Assembly: GCA_028282505.1 (NCBI GenBank)
Contig: JANQHV010000058.1
Location: forward strand, 1 to 48,157
Reading direction: 5' to 3'
Origin: SAR324 cluster bacterium
Lineage (GTDB): Bacteria > SAR324 > NAC60-12
Length of the DNA: 48,157 bases
The notes beneath the pieces were generated by a model. That model saw only the letters and a program-made list of their open reading frames with translations. It searched no databases and had not been told where the DNA came from. Made by a program: the position numbers and the translations under genes. Shown here one piece after another: positions 18,101 through 24,844 of this stretch; positions within the stretch are counted from its first letter, which is position 1, and every line of letters starts with the position of its first letter.

Positions 18101-18162
18101 GTTTCTAGATGTTCTTTGGATTCAGCAACAAATTCGTCAACAATGGATGAATCAAAAGCCAT
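15130..18162 (-). CDS. cheA: CheA histidine kinase fused to a receiver domain
   Basis: 1010 residues. Hpt domain with H49 in LFRAMHSIKGAAGF. A 100-residue region (about 130-260) that may be P2-like or structural. A charged linker. Dimerisation (about 315-385). HATPase (about 430-570; ADPLTHMIRNCCDHGIE, DDGKGID, SGRGVGMDVV). A first CheW-like domain (about 575-740), a second CheW-like segment (about 755-875, CheW-like turns but no NIRG) and a C-terminal receiver (about 889-1010; DIEMPIMNG). In the receiver the usual K-P pair is replaced by TKIE. GGAGG sits 8 nt before the ATG. It phosphorylates CheB, its own receiver and probably the REC-PP2C protein at the head of the operon (inference); no separate CheY gene lies in the cluster. 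Confidence 0.94.
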   Translation of the reverse strand: MAFDSSIVDEFVAESKEHLETIEKDLLELEKQGGVPVPSVIDHLFRAMHSIKGAAGFIGFVKINKLAHTMETMLQMMRNGEITPEAQYVDALLSGVDLLATMLDDAGNSNEMDIEEIHDRLSNLIAQTSSSEIKKEMETNVSMLDDENQKVGFRISEFELNNLPASHNNLFVLKFDLSKLAENNGETPGTLIRNLLSMGLIIDGKLDSPANDLSDTLEDKPLLYHALYSTIMEKELLCKAVNLSEEGVIEVHQEDLQKATASDVVKNEQKPPKTSQPTQEEAELSKEADKTPPPKRPTRIEPKSHEHTDTIRISVDILDELMTLAGELVLVRNQQLLSVDKSDPVSRDISQRLDLVTTEIQASVMRTRMQPIGNVFGKLPRIVRDLSKKLDKKIEITTIGSEVELDKTILELLADPLTHMIRNCCDHGIESPEQRMEAEKNPEGTIQVRAFHEAGHINIEIRDDGKGIDPEAIKKKALQNGMRTEAELAQMNDKEILSLIMLPGFSTAEKISDVSGRGVGMDVVRTSIEQLSGTIDLESTFGEGTSLRLSLPLTLAIIPCLIVESLGLRYAIPQVNLVELVRLYDEDIFHRIECAGNQEVYRLRDHLLPMVRLNEVLQRPEPFNDYILAEITSHYRQLAKKILEEQNAQSLIFSVLKVGARRFGLIVDNVLGTEEIVVKPMHPAVKKLRIYSGATVMGDGKVAMILDIEGLIQHACAETISEPEPELEEKEQAVLKERTQSILLFKSGPQEQFAISLPLIRRIERIPLSQVERVGEKEFVTIDGVSTRILKMEQHLNVSPCPEKDTILLLLPKHIKHPVGILISNVVDVLETEVNLSTDSYMEDGLMGTAVIEDKMTLFIDIYRLVEKAEPDWFIERRKNAPSPQERKRILLVEDTVFFQQLVKGYLEADGYEVFTAENGKRALEVLHDTTVDLIVSDIEMPIMNGWTFMKAVRAEEALQTIPSLALTSLDSEIDKERTYEAGFNGHETKIEREQLLVRVAELMQIQMAA

Positions 18163-18185
18163 AGTGCCTCCGTTGATGTACTTTT

Positions 18186-18923
18186 TTATGCCGTTGGAGA
18201 AATTCTGTATGTTTTATCCAATCCCGTCATGTGAAATAAGTTAACCAAGTCCGAATTAACATTAATAATTTCTAAATCAGGAGTATTGCTATCGTTTGAG
18301 AGCATTTTGGACAAGATGATGAAAACACTCAAACTGACCGAATCCATATCTTCCACTTGTTTCAAATCAAAACGATATCGAGCACTTCCCTGTTGGACAA
18401 GATCATGCAATAAAATCCTGAATTTATTGGCAACAGTTGCGGTGATATCCCCAGAAGGTGTGATGATTTGCCAGTTATTTTCCTCGTGAGTGACAAACTC
18501 GGTTTCTCTGCTCATACGGAGATAAACCGTAGTTTGATTGCCTTTTTCATTGAATAGGATTTTTTCGGTAAAGGATTTGATCAACGCGTAACCTCGATGA
18601 CGCACCTGGCGTGGATCTTCAGGAATGGCCATGTCCAGATTTTTGTAATCAAATCCATCTCCTTCATCTTCGACGGTTACTTTAAACAGCACATCTTCCA
18701 CTTGCTCGACAGCACAGTGGACGGTACGATCTGGGTTGTTCTGATTGCCATGTTCAATGGCATTAATCAACAGTTCTCTGATCACAATTTTGAATTCTGA
18801 GATGATTTTTAATTCGAGTTGTTCCAGAAATACATCCACCTCACCAATAATCCGGTCGACATTTCGCATTTTGGAAGAAATTTCAAATTGGATAGCGGAT
18901 GCTTCTTCTTTCACACTGAACAT
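18186..18923 (-). CDS. Anti-sigma-type ATPase fused to a STAS domain
   Basis: 245 residues. The N-terminal half (about 10-140) is a GHKL ATPase of the RsbW/SpoIIAB type, with ELLINAIEHGNQ (N-box), VEDEGDGFDY and HRGYALIKSF in the place of the G-box. The C-terminal half (about 150-245) looks like an anti-anti-sigma STAS domain, with MDSVSLSVFI where DSxGLxV is usual (Gly replaced by Ser). In partner-switching systems these two are normally separate proteins that bind each other; here they are one chain. It lies between the REC-PP2C phosphatase (15 bp upstream) and cheA (23 bp downstream), suggesting that the phosphatase dephosphorylates this STAS domain. Whether the kinase phosphorylates its own STAS or targets something else is open. 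GGGGGG precedes the ATG. Confidence 0.85.
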   Translation of the reverse strand: MFSVKEEASAIQFEISSKMRNVDRIIGEVDVFLEQLELKIISEFKIVIRELLINAIEHGNQNNPDRTVHCAVEQVEDVLFKVTVEDEGDGFDYKNLDMAIPEDPRQVRHRGYALIKSFTEKILFNEKGNQTTVYLRMSRETEFVTHEENNWQIITPSGDITATVANKFRILLHDLVQQGSARYRFDLKQVEDMDSVSLSVFIILSKMLSNDSNTPDLEIINVNSDLVNLFHMTGLDKTYRISPTA

Positions 18924-18938
18924 AACTGTCCCCCCCTG

Positions 18939-20207
18939 TTACAAGATGTGTTCTACATTTTCCATGACGGGTTTTGGGTGTATTTCTGGTTGCTCTGGGA
19001 TTTCCAGACCAACCAGCAGCATGTCGTCATGAGGTTTATACTCGCAAAAGTCCAGGATGTTCTCCCAGACTTGATCCACGGCATTTTCTAAAGATAATTC
19101 CTGATACTGTTCAAATAAACTTTTTAAGCCATCAGTATTCAATTTTTCTTTTCGTTTTGTTTGAACATTAAAGCGCTTTGCTGAAGAAATTCCATCGGTG
19201 TGGAGCAGGAAACGGTCTCCAGGAGCAATCGGGAAGGTACGGATATCGAATTCAGCTTTCTCAAAGAGCCCCAAAACGCTGCTGCTGACAGTAAATGTCT
19301 GGGCATGATTGGCCTTCTTTTGTAGAAAAATGGGAAAAGGATGGGCCGCTGAAATTAAATCGCCCTGCATTTTTTGTAGGTTGAGACGCAAAAAAAGAGC
19401 CGTCACCATGCGTTCATTCTCTCCTTTGTCCAGCAGTTGTTGATTGAGCAATTGGAAAAATTCCAGACCATCCTTGCCAGTACGGCAATTCTCGTCAAAG
19501 AATGCTTTAATGAGGATTGTATGATAAGACGCACCCATGTCGTGTCCTGCGACATCTGCAATCAAGATGTCACATCCGGTAGGCGTGTTTTGAATATCGA
19601 TAAAGTCGCCTCCCAGTTCGGCAAAAGGGTTATTCCTCCATACGGTTTTGACTTTATAGCCATGTTTTTTCAATTGGACTAATTCGCGGTAGACATTGAC
19701 TGCGGAATTGACCTGTTCTTTCAATTTGGAAAAGTTGTTTTGATAGCTTTCAATTTCTCGGTTCAACTCAGCCTGCTTTTCCTCCATTTGTCGAATGTTG
19801 TTTTCCCATTGTGCGTTGAACTCTTCCTGACGTGCTAAAACATTGGCCACACGCTTCAGTACCTCGTCCGGGGTTAAAGGCTTGTCCAAGTACTCACAGC
19901 ATCCTTTGCGCAGCAGCTCCAGTACCAGTTCTTTGTCTCCATAACCGGTGATGACAATCACTGGCAATAAAATGTTGCGAGACTGGAGAGCGTCGATCAA
20001 CTCTAAACCGGTCATGTGAGGCATTTGAATGTCGGTTAACAGGAGATCAAATGGCTCTGCCTCTTTTTCTTTTTGTAAAATCAGTTCAAGGGCTTCCTGG
20101 CCATTATTGACCATTGTCGCCTCATATCCCGCATCGGCAAGAATAAAGGAAAGGGACATGCGGAGATTGGGCTCATCATCGGCGATAAGAATTTTTTTGT
20201 ATTTCAT
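18939..20207 (-). CDS. Receiver-PP2C (SpoIIE/RsbU-type) phosphatase
   Basis: 422 residues, first gene of the operon. Receiver domain (1-120; DD at 10-11, phospho-site D59 in LTDIQMPHMTG, K109 in DKP), then a coiled coil (about 125-180). The C-terminal SpoIIE/RsbU-type serine phosphatase domain (about 185-405) keeps the metal-binding acids: GGDFID (199-201), IADVAGHDMG (D218, H222) and PHDDMLLVG near the end. Phosphorylation of the receiver, most likely by CheA, is expected to switch the phosphatase, which would act on a phospho-STAS protein such as the fusion encoded next. The whole layout is that of RsbU-like regulators; the CheA link is inferred from operon position. Confidence 0.93.
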   Translation of the reverse strand: MKYKKILIADDEPNLRMSLSFILADAGYEATMVNNGQEALELILQKEKEAEPFDLLLTDIQMPHMTGLELIDALQSRNILLPVIVITGYGDKELVLELLRKGCCEYLDKPLTPDEVLKRVANVLARQEEFNAQWENNIRQMEEKQAELNREIESYQNNFSKLKEQVNSAVNVYRELVQLKKHGYKVKTVWRNNPFAELGGDFIDIQNTPTGCDILIADVAGHDMGASYHTILIKAFFDENCRTGKDGLEFFQLLNQQLLDKGENERMVTALFLRLNLQKMQGDLISAAHPFPIFLQKKANHAQTFTVSSSVLGLFEKAEFDIRTFPIAPGDRFLLHTDGISSAKRFNVQTKRKEKLNTDGLKSLFEQYQELSLENAVDQVWENILDFCEYKPHDDMLLVGLEIPEQPEIHPKPVMENVEHIL

Positions 20208-20461
20208 CTTTTGTACTCATTGAAAGTGTGGGTATCATTTATTTTTAGCCACAAAGTAACATGAAGAAACACTGAATAATAATCAATATTGCTAACTGCT
20301 ACTTTTAGGCCAAATGGATATTCTTTTGAATAACCCATTGAAAACAGGGGGGCACATGGTGTGGAAAAATAAATGGAGGCTACCCATTTAAGATAGGATG
20401 GTCTTGATTTAATTGATGAATTTATTTTTTCGTATCATCTTTGTCTGTCTAGAGTTGGTTT

Positions 20462-20477
20462 CTCTCCTTGGGGAGAG
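20462..20477. repeat. Small GC-rich hairpin, REP-like
   Basis: CTCTCC and GGAGAG pair around TTGG. The context (CTCTCCTTGGGGAGAGGTT) resembles a palindromic intergenic repeat common in many bacteria, but only one copy is in this window. Confidence 0.4.
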
Positions 20478-20530
20478 GTTAGATGAAGGGATGTCCTGAT
20501 TCAAGTTGATAACTCAAACTGAGCGCAAAG

Positions 20531-20552
20531 GGAGTGACAAAAAATTTGTCAG
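20531..20552. repeat. 22-bp direct repeat, copy A
   Basis: Identical to 20690-20711. Contains the palindrome TGACAAA-AAA-TTTGTCA. The two copies bracket the inverted-repeat element 20584-20679. Confidence 0.85.
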
Positions 20553-20583
20553 TTTTCAGAAAAGGAATTGAGATCTATGGAAT

Positions 20584-20679
20584 GCTACAGTGTTTCAGAA
20601 AAGTTTTTTCCTGGAATTCCTCCTTTTTTTCAAAGGGGGTTCGGGGGATTTTGAAAAAGCTTTTCTGAAACACTGTAGC
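20584..20679. mobile_element. 96-bp MITE-like inverted-repeat element
   Basis: Perfect 20-bp terminal inverted repeats: GCTACAGTGTTTCAGAAAAG at 20584-20603 and its complement at 20660-20679. The interior contains C-rich and G-rich tracts that also pair (CCTCC...TTTTTTTCAAAGGGGG, then GGGGGATTTTGAAAAA). Non-coding. The layout is that of a miniature inverted-repeat element or REP-type hairpin. No obvious target-site duplication is directly adjacent. Confidence 0.65.
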
Positions 20680-20689
20680 CAGCATGAAA

Positions 20690-20711
20690 GGAGTGACAAA
20701 AAATTTGTCAG
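20690..20711. repeat. 22-bp direct repeat, copy B
   Basis: Second exact copy of 20531-20552. Here it runs straight into the palindrome 20712-20730, and the whole block is bounded by AGGAGTG (20689-20695) and CACTCCT (20727-20733). That gives nested symmetry able to form a cruciform. Confidence 0.85.
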
Positions 20712-20730
20712 GTGGAAAATTATTTTCCAC
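20712..20730. repeat. 19-bp palindrome after copy B
   Basis: GTGGAAAA and TTTTCCAC around TTA, perfect. It lies about 75 bp past the chaC stop, so the paired hairpins could also help end that transcript, though there is no strong T-run. Confidence 0.7.
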
Positions 20731-20803
20731 TCCTGTCAATTCATTAGTTTTTTGTGTTGTTTGGTGAACGTAAAAAAACGAATTCTCTAACAGGTTCTAA
20801 GCG

Positions 20804-21439
20804 TTAACAATGAAGATGTCTGAGTTTTTTATCACGAATGTTTTCCACCAAATCAAACAACTGCTCCAACTCCGGATCTTGTATGTTCATCATGGCGAGT
20901 TGCTTCAAGGTTTTGTGTAAATAATCCCGGCAAGATCCTTTTTTTCCTTTCGCTCCCACTATGTATTGTGCTGTTTCTGCCAATGGAATATCAACATAGA
21001 GTGGATTGGATACATCTGCTACGAAAGTGAGAGCCATTATTTTTTTGTTTTTGTAACTAACAGGCAGCCATAGAGGAATATAAACGTTTATAGACATTTC
21101 TCGATCAATGATTTTTTGTAATTCAGCATCAATATTCTGCTCAATTTTGAAGAGTTTCCCAGTACAATTTTTTCCTGCTTTCAATCCCATGACCAGCCCA
21201 AGCCTCTCAGGAGTTCCTCTGCTGATTTGGGATAAGACACACATACTGCGGTGGTATCCCTCTAATGTTCCATGTTCTAGTTGTGAATATTGGACGCCTG
21301 GATCCCACATCAAGGACCCATAGCCAAAGATCCAGACTTCATTGGTCGGGTTGTCACGAATCAATTGTTTTCTGATTGCGATCCGTTCCTCTTCTGTTCT
21401 TCTTGGCGATGGTTCTTTTAAGGAAATTATATTCGCCAT
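20804..21439 (-). CDS. ChaC-like gamma-glutamylcyclotransferase
   Basis: 211 residues. The family signature VWIFGYGSLMWDPG lies at about 35-48. Catalytic-type glutamate is in DREM near residue 132, and the ending (YLHKTLKQLAMMNIQDPELEQLFDLV) is characteristic of the ChaC/GCG family. These enzymes cleave glutathione to 5-oxoproline and Cys-Gly in the cytoplasm. No operon partner is evident: the next minus-strand gene upstream ends over 200 bp away. A leader repeat (21477-21580), shared with the lipoprotein gene at 22702, lies directly in front of it and probably contains the promoter. Confidence 0.92.
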   Translation of the reverse strand: MANIISLKEPSPRRTEEERIAIRKQLIRDNPTNEVWIFGYGSLMWDPGVQYSQLEHGTLEGYHRSMCVLSQISRGTPERLGLVMGLKAGKNCTGKLFKIEQNIDAELQKIIDREMSINVYIPLWLPVSYKNKKIMALTFVADVSNPLYVDIPLAETAQYIVGAKGKKGSCRDYLHKTLKQLAMMNIQDPELEQLFDLVENIRDKKLRHLHC

Positions 21440-21476
21440 TTTGCCTGCCTTTGGACTGATCTTCTTTCATCCCATT

Positions 21477-21580
21477 TTATCATTTCTTAGAATCCCTTGC
21501 CTCTCTACGAACAACTTTATAAAAACATTCTAAAACCGACAGGCCTTATGTGGTTGAAGTTTTGAAAAATCAAAACAAAC
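21477..21580 (-). repeat. Leader repeat R1 upstream of chaC
   Basis: Roughly four-fifths identical by eye to 22797-22920 in the same orientation. Both begin (plus strand) TTATCATTTCTTA and share TTTATAAAA, CTAAAAC, GACAGG and TTATGTGGTT. On the minus strand a CTGTCG/CTGTCA box lies 15-16 nt before TATAAAG in both, so the repeat may be a duplicated promoter or leader. Confidence 0.7.
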
Positions 21581-21645
21581 CACACAGCCGAACCATATTG
21601 CCAATTCAGATTATAAGGCTCAGATTGATAGTCTTCCGACTTGCG

Positions 21646-22155
21646 TCACCCCCCAGCAAACTGTTCACCTAATAGATTTTCCATGATAGTCAAAATTTCA
21701 GAATCAGTCCCCAAGTATAGCACTAACAATTTGTCTTCATCAAAGAAATGCGGAGTATCAATCCAATCATGGATTGTGTTTCCAATTTTATATCCGTCAG
21801 AATATATCAGACTCTTTACTTTTTGTTTGTCTTCTGTTGAAGCATATTCAAAAATCTGTACATGACCACCATTCACATAGATTACCAATGAATCCACTCC
21901 AAATGTGCTTCGTTGACTGACTGTTTCCGCGACTTCAATAAGTGCTCCTGTGTTCCTCAAAGACTCAATAAATTCTTCGGTTGCAGACTCATTCTCTGGT
22001 GTTGTTGTCAGATTATCGCTATCCCCATTTGCACTGGAAGTTGAAGCAATCACTGTTGGAGAAGCAGTTGATGGATTTGAAGCACCATTCTCACCATTAC
22101 AACCCAATATTATACAAATCAGAATGAAGAACCATTTCGAACATTTATATTGCAT
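21646..22155 (-). CDS. Predicted lipoprotein (169 aa), family unknown
   Basis: Type II signal peptide with lipobox ILGC (Cys19). A low-complexity Ser/Thr/Asn/Glu linker (about 20-60) is followed by a compact domain (65-169) with VDSLVIYVNGGHVQIFEYAS, IGNTIHDWIDTPHFF and LLVLYLGTDSEILTIMENLLG. No family recognised. The fold looks like a small alpha/beta domain tethered to the membrane by the linker. It follows the next lipoprotein gene by 22 bp, so the two form a pair. Cellular side and partner are unknown. Confidence 0.8.
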   Translation of the reverse strand: MQYKCSKWFFILICIILGCNGENGASNPSTASPTVIASTSSANGDSDNLTTTPENESATEEFIESLRNTGALIEVAETVSQRSTFGVDSLVIYVNGGHVQIFEYASTEDKQKVKSLIYSDGYKIGNTIHDWIDTPHFFDEDKLLVLYLGTDSEILTIMENLLGEQFAGG

Positions 22156-22177
22156 AATAACTTTCAGATGCTGCCAA

Positions 22178-22702
22178 TTATTGAATTAGAATACCCGCTT
22201 TCTCAAGTACTTGATAAACTCTGTTATCGTTTCTAACATCATCACCATACGCACTGTCTGTACCAGAATGAATCCATAGCCTGGAGTCACGGGGAAGCCA
22301 TGAAGATATAGTAGGAAAAGGTGGTGCATACGAAGAATAAGGAGACCAGAACGAACCTATGTATATTCTTTCATTGCCTGCAACAACTATAAAAGGGAGT
22401 GCTTCCTTTTCTTCTATATTAAGAGCCTTGATTCTACTTGAAGCATTTTCTGATAAGAGGATTTCATGCTCACTCCAGCCATATGAAATAATGTCTTCTT
22501 CTGTAATCACAATAGAATTTGATATAGAGATATCCTCAATGGAATCTTGGCGTAAATCAAATGCAGAAACCGATTCATCTAAAAGCAAATAGATAGCAAA
22601 TAGAGGAGCATCCTGATCTGAAGACTTAGAATCAGAACATGCGACAGTATAGAAGCAAACAAATACCAAAATAAGAAAAAACAAATTTCTGATTAATTTC
22701 AT
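22178..22702 (-). CDS. Predicted lipoprotein (174 aa), family unknown
   Basis: Signal peptide with lipobox TVAC (Cys22), then SDSKSSD as a short linker and a roughly 145-residue exported domain. That domain contains FAIYLLLDES, YGWSEHEILLSE, LPFIVVAGNERIYIGSFWSPYSS and a Trp/Tyr-rich stretch. No family recognised. First gene of the two-lipoprotein unit (22-bp spacing). The leader repeat R2 begins about 95 bp upstream and may carry its promoter. Confidence 0.8.
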   Translation of the reverse strand: MKLIRNLFFLILVFVCFYTVACSDSKSSDQDAPLFAIYLLLDESVSAFDLRQDSIEDISISNSIVITEEDIISYGWSEHEILLSENASSRIKALNIEEKEALPFIVVAGNERIYIGSFWSPYSSYAPPFPTISSWLPRDSRLWIHSGTDSAYGDDVRNDNRVYQVLEKAGILIQ

Positions 22703-22796
22703 AATTATTTATATTTCTTGAGGATTTCTTGTCTCAATGAATGCGTATTTGAACACACACCACGACCAACATATGTTTCAAAGAATAAACATTCTC

Positions 22797-22920
22797 TTAT
22801 CATTTCTTACAATCAACAGTCTCTTCACCAACAGCTTTATAAAAGATGCCCTAAAACTGACAGGTTTTATGTGGTTAAATTTGTGAAAATACAGGCAAAG
22901 TTGTGAAAAATCAAAAAAAT
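22797..22920 (-). repeat. Leader repeat R2 upstream of the lipoprotein pair
   Basis: Diverged copy of 21477-21580, same orientation relative to the downstream minus-strand gene, slightly longer through an extra GTGAAAATACAGGCAAAGTT-like insertion. It shares the CTGTCA...TATAAAG arrangement on the minus strand. Confidence 0.7.
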
Positions 22921-22937
22921 GGCATAGATTGTGGTTC

Positions 22938-23042
22938 TTAAAAATGGTCACAAAGGTTATTTCCTGTTGTGGAAGAAGGCTTTTTGAAAAAAGGAAGTAG
23001 CAATAATTCCAAAGGCCAGAATGTGTGTAAGAGAATAATAAG
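22938..23042 (-). pseudogene. 3' remnant of a paralogue of the 175-aa membrane protein
   Basis: Read on the minus strand, bases 23039-22971 encode [20 protein letters not shown], the same residues as the end of the protein at 25459-25986. About 70 bp match with only six differences, five of them silent by my reading. Upstream in frame there is a stop and no start codon, and the rest of the gene is absent. The frame closes at TAA (22938-22940). It is a duplicated and truncated copy, or the only surviving part of a deleted paralogue. Confidence 0.75.
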
Positions 23043-23241
23043 GTGCAGATTTCGTTGCTCTTATTGTTTAAGCAACATTACAATCTATTCGAATAGAAAA
23101 TTATATCCTTTTTAATTCCTAATAAAATTCTCTCAATCTCAGTAAAATCAGAGGTTTGAAAAGATCGTTTGAATTCGAATTTTAACTGTGGTATGAGAGT
23201 CAAAAATGAATATTAGCAGTACCTCTCTGGCGTTTTAAATT

Positions 23242-24750
23242 ATGACTTTGTTAGATCGTTATAATCGTTTGTCTTTTTGGAATAAACTGGCTGTATGGGG
23301 AACACTTGCCACCTTCTTGGGAACTGCCATAACAATTTACACTTTATTCTCATCCTCTGAGAAGAAAATATCGTTTGATAAAAGTCCAACTATCAAAAGT
23401 ATTTTTGGAGATGTCAGTATCAATTATGGTGTTTCACAAGAGCAGCTTGATAAGCTCCTAAAAACTTCAGATGTTACACAAGAGACATTATCTTTACTTC
23501 TGGCAACATTAAAAGAAAAAAACATTCCCATTGAAGAGCATTATAAAATAATTGAAGGATGGGTCAAAAAATACAAAGAATTGGAAAGTCGTTTAGCTCA
23601 ACGTTCTGATACAGAAGCACTGATAAAACAAGCAAAAGAGGCATTAAAGAAGGGAAATTTAGATGAAGCAGAAAAACTCTTGTTAACATCTTTTGAGAAG
23701 AAAAAACAGTCCACTGCTTCAGATGCTTACGAAATAGGTACAATCAAAGAACTGAAAATCGAATATCAAGAGGCTTTCAAATATTACCAACAAGCTGTAA
23801 ATTTAGCCCCAGAAAATGCACTATATCTAAATACATTAGGAAATATTTTAAATACGTTAGGAGAATATAAACAAGCCATTAACTACTTTGAAAAAGCAGA
23901 AAAAATCAATCTTAAAAACTTTGGAGAAAATGATCCTACCGTCGCCCAAGCCTGGAATAACCTGGGGAATGTGTGGCGTGAGCTGGGGAAGTACAAGAAA
24001 GCCATTGAATACTTTGAAAAAGCGGAGAAAAGCTTTATTAAAAACTTTGGGGAGACTCATCCTACCGTCGCTCAAACCTGGGGTAACCTGGGGAGTGCTT
24101 GGCTTCAGTTAGGAGAGTATCAGAAAGCCATTGAATACTATGAAAAAGCCGAGAAAAGCTTTATTAAAAACTTCGGGGAGAACCATCTTACCGTCGCTCA
24201 AACCTGGAACAACCTGGGGATTGCCTGGAGTGAACTAGGAGAGTACCAGAAAGCCATTGAATACTTTGAAAAAGACTTGAAAAGCAGTCTTAAAAACTTT
24301 GGAGAAAATCATCCTACTGTCGCTACTACCTGGCACAATCTGGGGAGTGCGTGGCTTCAGTTAGGGGAGTATCAGAAAGCCATTGGATACTATGAAAAAG
24401 ACTTGAAAAGTAGTCTTAAAAACTTTGGGGAGGATCATCCTTCTGTCGCTCAAACTTGGGGTAACCTGGGGGTTGCGTGGAAGAAGCTAGGAGAGTATCA
24501 GAAAGCCATTGAATACTATGAAAAAGCCGAGAAAAGCAAAATTAAAAACCTTGGGCAGAACCATCCTGCTGTCGCTGAAACCTGGAACAATCTGGGGAGT
24601 GCGTGGCGTGCTCTAGGAGAGTACCAGAAAGCCATTGAATACTATGAAAAAGCTTTGATAAATTTTCAAAAATCTTTGGGAGGTCACCATCCTTACACAA
24701 AATTAGTGAAGAAGAACTTAGATTCATTGAAGAAAAGACAAACAAATTGA
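23242..24750 (+). CDS. Membrane-anchored TPR protein with near-identical repeats
   Basis: 502 residues. A membrane segment at about 17-36 (LAVWGTLATFLGTAITIYTLF) anchors it, with an alpha-helical spacer to about 190. Seven 42-residue kinesin-light-chain-like TPR units follow (193-486), each of the type W.NLG.AW..LGEYQKAIEYYEKA.KS..KNFGE.HP.V. The 126-bp units are also very similar as DNA, which points to recent expansion or gene conversion. A lone start-proximal TPR lies at about 155-190. Such proteins are protein-protein scaffolds; no partner is indicated. No Shine-Dalgarno sequence is visible before the ATG. Confidence 0.88.
   Translation: MTLLDRYNRLSFWNKLAVWGTLATFLGTAITIYTLFSSSEKKISFDKSPTIKSIFGDVSINYGVSQEQLDKLLKTSDVTQETLSLLLATLKEKNIPIEEHYKIIEGWVKKYKELESRLAQRSDTEALIKQAKEALKKGNLDEAEKLLLTSFEKKKQSTASDAYEIGTIKELKIEYQEAFKYYQQAVNLAPENALYLNTLGNILNTLGEYKQAINYFEKAEKINLKNFGENDPTVAQAWNNLGNVWRELGKYKKAIEYFEKAEKSFIKNFGETHPTVAQTWGNLGSAWLQLGEYQKAIEYYEKAEKSFIKNFGENHLTVAQTWNNLGIAWSELGEYQKAIEYFEKDLKSSLKNFGENHPTVATTWHNLGSAWLQLGEYQKAIGYYEKDLKSSLKNFGEDHPSVAQTWGNLGVAWKKLGEYQKAIEYYEKAEKSKIKNLGQNHPAVAETWNNLGSAWRALGEYQKAIEYYEKALINFQKSLGGHHPYTKLVKKNLDSLKKRQTN
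23818..24699 (+). repeat. 126-bp tandem repeats coding seven TPR units
   Basis: Seven consecutive 126-bp units inside the TPR gene, with the later six clearly more alike (GAGTACCAGAAAGCCATTGA and similar recur). Unit number is likely to vary between strains and to be prone to misassembly with short reads. Confidence 0.85.
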
Positions 24751-24844
24751 AAATCAGTTGCAAATCTGCTCACTTCACCCTACAACATATGTAAGTCAAA
24801 GTTTAAAGTCATCATAAAAATACAAAACACAGAAAGGAGCAGAT

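Larger units (their letters stand above)
20208..20803. other. Repeat-rich intergenic block
   Basis: 596 bp between the 5' end of the signalling operon and the 3' end of the chaC-like gene. No gene is supported. It holds a hairpin (20462-20477, CTCTCC-TTGG-GGAGAG) and two copies of a 22-bp direct repeat (20531-20552, 20690-20711). An inverted-repeat element (20584-20679) lies between the copies, and a 19-bp palindrome (20712-20730) abuts the second. The operon promoter should lie in the first 200-300 bp, but I see no convincing -35/-10 pair. Confidence 0.6.
22703..23241. other. Divergent intergenic region with repeat and gene remnant
   Basis: 539 bp between the lipoprotein pair and the TPR gene, which point away from each other. 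It contains leader repeat R2 (22797-22920) and a fragment of the acidic membrane-protein gene (22938-23042). Nothing further was recognised; 23050-23241 is AT-rich and presumably carries the TPR promoter. Confidence 0.6.

Noticed and set aside
22718-22906. 62-aa plus-strand frame in the lipoprotein/TPR intergenic region
   Set aside because: It lies mostly in leader repeat R2, has no ribosome site or domain, and the equivalent region of R1 has no matching frame.
23818-24699. CRISPR-like periodicity
   Set aside because: The 126-bp periodicity is continuous coding sequence for TPR units, with no unique spacers.
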